Source: Cryptomeria japonica
Lineage: Eukaryota > Streptophyta > Pinopsida > Cupressales > Cupressaceae
Length of the DNA: 64,000 bases
Assembly: GCF_030272615.1 (NCBI RefSeq)
Contig: NC_081408.1
Location: 63,360,614 to 63,424,613 of the forward strand
Direction: 5' to 3'
Both the position numbers and the translations under genes were made by a program. A model generated the notes under the pieces. The model searched no databases, was not told where the DNA came from, and worked only from the letters and a program-made list of their open reading frames with translations. Shown here piece by piece: positions 58,718-64,000 of the stretch. Every line of letters begins with the position of its first letter. Position 1 is the stretch's first letter.

Positions 58718-61700
58718 ATGCAAGGAGGAAAAAACACTAGATCATTCATGAAGAAGCATCCTCATGAAACTTTGAAGGAAGGTTTGTGAGAGCAGTTACG
58801 AAGAGGCTAGAAGAGATCAGTGTTACATGAGCCATCAAATACTGCTTGGGTACAAAAGAATAATAATACCAGTAAGATGCCTGATTGACCTGTTTATGCA
58901 AAGTCTAATTTTTCTTCCAGAGATTCTGAACATGATATATTAGGTTTCCATTCAGGATTGTTTGGAAATATTGATAATGCACATGCTTTAAGTCAAGATT
59001 TATCCCATGTTAGTGTCTTTGCAAGAGATAGGACTAGTTCAAACACAATTAGACACTATGTGCCTAAGACAATCGATGGAAACATTAGTTTGATTGACAT
59101 AGATCAAGTCAATATATCTGATTTTGAGGAAAATTTCTCTGATAAAGATAAAATGTCCCAAGAGATTGAAGATTTAAATAGGAGAGTTCACCATTTAATC
59201 TCCCTAAGAGCCCAAAAGGAAGTAAATAAGGAGAAGGAAGTGAAAGCTAAATTAATGGAGAGAGATAGGCTTCTTAGACAAATAGCTGACCTTGAAGTGC
59301 TAGCTAAAGAAAAAGAAAAGAGTGATGAAGAGGGCCCCGTGATCAAAGAAATTCTGATCCCCAAAGCCAAGCAAGCATATAGTTCAGTAGTCCAAACAAA
59401 CAGGGAAGTTCTTAGTGATTCTCAACTTCCTAGGACTAATGTGGATAAAGGAAAACAGAAATGGGTAGATGATGGAATTGGATCTAAAAGTGCAGAGGAG
59501 ATTTCTCATAGTTTGTCAGCACATGAGAGAGAAATGGAAAGAATGAGGAAAGAAAAGGAGGATTTACAAACGGAGTTAGAGAAGGCTGAGTTAGAAGCAG
59601 CCAATCAGGAAGTCAAAAGAAAAATTAGTTATCTAAAAGCTCCCCCTATCATGTTTCCATCAGAAGACCTTAATAAGCCTGATCCTCAACAAATTTCTCT
59701 TCCCCTAGTTAAAATTCAACCCACGGAACTTGCTAATGTAGCATCAGTGAGTCAAAACCCTGTGAACAGTCAGTATACCCAAATATTTCAGTCTCCAATT
59801 CCAAAAGTTAGAATGGATTTGGGAAACAATAATGTTATTCCCCCTTTTCAAAGGAGACCTATCAATTTAGAGCAATATAGTCAATTGTTTTTTGATGGGA
59901 TCCCAGGATATCCCAACCATGTTCCTACTGAGTTGAGAGATAGACTCCATAAATTTGCTGGAAATAATGCAATTAGTGCTGAGGAACACCTAAAATCTTT
60001 TGGGGACCTAATAAATGATTATGAGATAGTGGATGAAGATGTTATCATGAAAGTGTTTGTTTAGTCTCTGGTTGATGATGCAAGAGATTGGTACATAGGT
60101 CTTCTAGTTAATAGCATTGGGTCATGGGAAGATTTTAAAAATTGTTTTCAAGAGCAATATGGTGATAAAATAAAGGTGAACTTTATGCTCAATGAATTTA
60201 ATAACATCAGAAAGTCTGACAATGAAATGGTCACTGATTTTAATGCTAGATTCCAAAAGGCTATGCATAGATTGTATCAGGTGATGAGGTTAGATGATAA
60301 CATGCATTTAAATACCTATTATAATGCATTTGATTCTAAGATGGCCTACATCTAGAGAGATAAAAATACACATAACTTGAGAGATGCTTTTATAATTGCC
60401 ATTAATGTAGAAAGTAATAGAAAAGCATCCGGGAAGTTAGGAAGAAGAACAAATAGTAGGTTATGGCAAGAAACAAAACAACAACCTAGTAGAGCAGCTA
60501 AGGAGGAAGACAAGATAGAGAAGTTGGTCATTTCTATGAAGGATCTAACTGCCAAGGTAAACAAAAATGATAAACCTCATTATAACTGGCAGGATAGGCC
60601 CCCTAGATTTCATGACATGTCATATAATACCAATTGGAAAGATGGCAAACCCCAGAATGAGAAGCCCAAAATTCCTCAAAATCAGGACACTCCAGATCCC
60701 TTGAAAGGGAAAATTATCCACAATATAGAAAATACTCCCTAGTGTATTGCTTGTGATGGACCATATTCTCCTCATCAATGTGCAGTAGCTCAAGCCCTTG
60801 AAGAATCCATGAGACAAGAAGCTGAGCTTGACATCAATATGTTTGAAACCATTATAGAAAGTGATGAGGAGTCTATACAAAGTGAATATAGTGATGTGTT
60901 AGATAATGAAAGATTTGTTCAAGGACAACTAACCTTGGATTGGCATCCTACATTGAATGTGGTAACAATTGAGGATGAAGCAGTTCATCTTAGAAGGCCT
61001 AGTGAGGAAGAAGTTAAAAGTCTCACTAAAGCTACCATTGCCAAAGCAGAACACAACTATAACTTGAGAAACACCAAGAAGGACACTGATCAGGGTGAAC
61101 CTGGTTCCATGTTCATAAAAGAGATCACTCAAAAGGGGGCAGAAAGTAGTGCTACTACTTTCCCTAAGATTGGTCAAGAAAAGAAGGAATGGGTCAAAAA
61201 TGTACCCAAGAGTGTAGATACTGGTGATATACAAGGAGCTGCCACAATAAAAAAGGCAAGTGAGCTCAAGATAGAAAGAGTTAGAGCTAATACTGAACTA
61301 AGCAATAGTTCTACATTTGACATGGCTCAAGCTCTTACTCAAATGAAGGTCACTGTCCCATTAGTAGAATTACTGAAGATTAAAGAACATAGGGATGCAA
61401 CTTTGTCTTTATTTTCTAGTATACCTAGCAGTGACACAATCATACCCACCGGTTCAACTAGAATTGGAAAGGATCAAGAATTCCAAACCCCAGAGGTTTA
61501 TGTTGGAACCACTATCACTCAAGAGCCTTCACAGGTAGATCCTTTCTATGTCACTTTGTTAGTAAACAACTGGTTGATAAAAAACTGCATGATAGATTCA
61601 GGAGCTGCTGCTAATGTAATTCCCTATGGTGTTATGAAAGAATTGGGACTGTCAGTAACCACTCTGTATGGAAAATGCTATGCTATGGATAATAGGGAAG

Positions 61701-64000
61701 TACCTGTGATAGGTACAATGAAAGATGTTGAAGTAAAGATAGTAGCATTCCCAGAGGCAACATATAAAATGGATGTTATTGTTACTGATACCAAGCCCCA
61801 TTATGGTATGTTACTGTCCAGGCAATGGGTAGCAGCAGTAGAAGGAAATGTTCAACTGGATTTGTCTTATGCCACCATTCCAATCAATGAAAATTAGGTT
61901 AAGTTGTACAGAGAGCCATGTGCTCCTAGGGTAATTGAAAATGTAGACCCTAATATGCTCAATTGTATGATTGATGTAGTTCTTGATAATTTTAGACTTC
62001 AACCAATTTTATCCCAGTTGAAGAATACTGACCCTATTATGGTCGTATTAGAAGCACAACAGTATGGTTTATGGCAGATGTATTTTGATGGAGCTTGCTC
62101 CAAAGAAGGATCTGGAGCAGGGGTTCTTTTTGTATCCCCATCAGGTATAACTTGTAAGTATTCTTTCTTATTGGCTTTCTAGTGCACAAATAATACTGCA
62201 GAGTATGAAGCCTTATTGTTAGGGCTTGAGGTTACAAAAAGGCATGGAATCTAGCTGTTGATAGTGTTAGGGGATTCAGAATTGGTTGTTTCTCAGGTAA
62301 GATCCAAATATGCATCCAAGAATGATATATTAAAGAGATATAAACATGCAGTTTGGGATGTTATTGAGCATTTTAGTGCATTTTCTATTAATTTGATAGA
62401 GCGATCAAAGAATATTATGGCAGATTTCCTAGCTAATGTCACATTAAAAAATGATGATGCTACCCTAACCGACATTTCCACTATGGAAATAAAATCTAGG
62501 CCTGCCATCCCTGATAATGTATATAATTAGCAAGTTTTTGCTGATGATGAAGATATTCTTAGGTTCATCCAATGTGTTGATGATTATGATGGACAAAAGA
62601 TTGACTGTAATGCATTGGTGGAGGTGGTTGATAATAGGGAAACAATGTTTGGAAATGATTTGGTCTAGTTGGAAACCAATGAAATACCTAAATGGCTAGT
62701 AGAGTTGGAAAACATGTTCAATTATAATGACAGTCACTTACATCAGCAGTCTACTACCAAGTTGGAAGAAGTAGAGGAGGTAAACCTGGGGACTGAATCA
62801 TCCCCTAAGCTAGTATACATTGGGAAGAAATTACCCCCTCATGTCAGGACTAACCTTATTAATTTATTGAAGAAATATAAACATGTTTTTGCTTGGTCTT
62901 ATGAAGACCTAAAGGCATATAGACAAGATCTTTTTCAGCATGAAGTTCCTTTACTTCTAGATGCTAAGCCTTTCAGACAAAAATAGAGACCTATTAATCC
63001 CCTATTAGAAACTAAGATGCAGCAAGAGTTCACTAAGTTAAGAGAAGGGGGGATTATCAAACCTATAAGGCATTCTTCATGGGTCTCCAATCTGGTCCTA
63101 GTAAGAAAGAAAAATGGGGACATTAGATTGTGTGTGGATTTTAGAAATTTAAATGTTGCTTCTTTAAAGGACAATTACTCTTCTCCCAATATGGAAGCTA
63201 TGCTGCAGAGAGTAACAGGTTGTGATATTTTATCCATGATGGATGGTTTTTCAGGATACAATCAAGTGTTAGTGAAGGAATCTAAATAGTTCAAAAATAC
63301 TTTCACTACTCCATGGGGGAAATATGTTTATGTAAGAATGCCATTCGGATTGAAAAATGCTGGAGCTACATTCTAGAGAGCCATGGATGTAGCCTTCAAA
63401 GAATTCATTAATATCATCATGGTGGTCTATCAAGATGATCTAACTTGCTTCTCCAAAAGGGCTGATGATCATTGTGGACATTTGGAAAAGGTGTTCAATA
63501 AAGCCTTGGAATTCGGTGTGTCATTGAATCCCAAGAAATGTCATTTTGGGGTCACTAAAGGAAAACTATTGGGACACATTGTTTCCAAGGAAGGGGTAAG
63601 GATAGACCCTGAAAGAATTGAAGCAATAAACAAGGTGCCTGAACCAAAGAATATTAAAGGTATCCAATCCTTTCTAGGCAAAGTGAATTTTGTTAAGAGA
63701 TTCATTGCAAACTTTGCAGAGATAGTGAAGCCCATTGTCAAGCTACTCAAAAAGGATACCAAATTTTGTTGGGATCAAGAAGCCTCAGAGGCTTTTGCTA
63801 AAATTAAAAGGGCCATTCAGGAAGCACCAGTGTTAAAATCTCCTGACTATAGTAAGCCCTTTTCTCTATTTTCTTTTGCCTCATATCATACAATAGCTGC
63901 AATATTGTTACAAAAGGATAATGAGGGATATGAACATCCCATAGCTTTCTACAACAAGTCTTTACAAGCAGCAGAATGAAAATATGAAACCATGGAAAAA
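58718..64000 (+). pseudogene. G1 gag-pol polyprotein: gag-PR-RNaseH-RT-RNaseH, one frame, stops only
   Basis: From ATG 58718 a single frame runs to the window end with about 15 stops (twelve TAG, three TGA, no TAA) and no frameshift. Gag: coiled-coil-like N-terminus (59140-59640), then the retrotransposon gag core (59850-60430, WYIGLLVNSIGSWEDFKNCF). A CX2C...HXC stretch at 60746-60785 may bind zinc. Protease: MIDSGAAANVIP (about 61588-61625) and GMLLSRQW. RNase H 1: MYFDGACSKEGSGAG (D at 62087), NNTAEYEALLLGLE, GDSELVVSQV and NIMADFLA, so the full D-E-D-D set is present. RT: SSWVSNLVLVRKKNGDIRLC, MMDGFSGYNQ, MPFGLKNAGATF, and YQDD at 63428-63439. RNase H 2: LFSFASYHTIAAILLQK, where the usual first catalytic Asp is Phe. 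Integrase is beyond the edge. The order PR-RNaseH-RT-RNaseH is unusual; most dual-RNase-H plant elements carry the extra domain after RT. Confidence 0.93.

Larger units (their letters stand above)
51670..64000 (+). mobile_element. element G1: Ty3/gypsy, dual RNase H, giant LTR (right end outside window)
   Basis: Reads on the plus strand: putative LTR (51670-58440), primer site (58445-58462), then gag-protease-RNaseH-RT-RNaseH in one frame to the window end. Integrase, purine tract and 3' LTR lie beyond. The primer sequence and dual RNase H place it in or near the Tat/Ogre group. The LTR start is inferred from a TGTTGG at 51670 matching the CAACA-like end at 58440 and from where copia sequence stops. 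It cannot be verified without the second LTR. Confidence 0.8.

Noticed and set aside
58718-64000. UAG reassigned or read through as glutamine
   Set aside because: Attractive given TAG-only type decay, but two TGA stops and the same pattern in an unrelated copia element fit methylated-cytosine deamination better; kept only as an alternative.

Overview
This is plant nuclear DNA, most likely from a gymnosperm or another plant with a very large genome. It is AT-rich and has no recognisable host gene. Nearly all of it is decayed LTR retrotransposons inserted into one another. No rRNA, tRNA, CRISPR array or bacterial-type gene was seen. The species call is inference from composition and element types.

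Layout. (1) 1-5137: minus-strand Ty1/copia element with a complete 5' LTR (3680-5137), tRNA-iMet-type primer site and a stop-riddled gag-pol running off the left edge. It sits in (2) 5138-~7600: a minus-strand fragment encoding an unrecognised retroelement protein, preceded by a motif-rich leader containing a perfect 57-bp inverted repeat. (3) ~7600-11323: decayed repeats, a solo copia-type LTR with ATAGT target duplication (8510-9284), and a reading-frame fragment. (4) 11324-38703: one 27-kb nested structure. Element B (minus, TSD ACATG, 1.12-kb LTRs) holds element A (11417-22475, minus, 1.39-kb LTRs) inside its 3' LTR, and a five-LTR/four-internal tandem multimer of a non-coding LTR element (26975-36224) inside its internal region. 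B keeps only a protease and an RNase H domain. A has no recognisable polymerase. (5) 38704-46423: filler, a MITE-like element (40591-40885), the tail of a copia element, and a gypsy element C (gag with zinc knuckle) whose primer site is split by a solo LTR with ATACC duplication. (6) 46424-49524: decayed repeats and one unknown pseudogene. (7) 49525-~51670: copia 3' LTR and tail, minus strand. (8) ~51670-64000: plus-strand Ty3/gypsy element G1 with a possible 6.8-kb LTR carrying a ~1,200-codon unknown reading frame, then a tRNA-Arg-like primer site and a single-frame gag-protease-RNaseH-RT-RNaseH polyprotein cut by the right edge.

Three themes stand out. First, G1 has two RNase H domains: one between protease and RT that keeps its catalytic residues, and the usual post-RT one that has lost its first aspartate. 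Second, most elements carry their own cluster of a short CpG-containing motif in non-coding sequence, each with a different core. In G1 and in the 5-kb relative this cluster lies just upstream of the unknown protein, which suggests a co-evolving protein/DNA-site pair (hypothesis). Third, the stop codons in the two best-preserved polyproteins are overwhelmingly TAG at expected glutamine codons with no frameshift, a signature expected from methylation-driven C-to-T decay.
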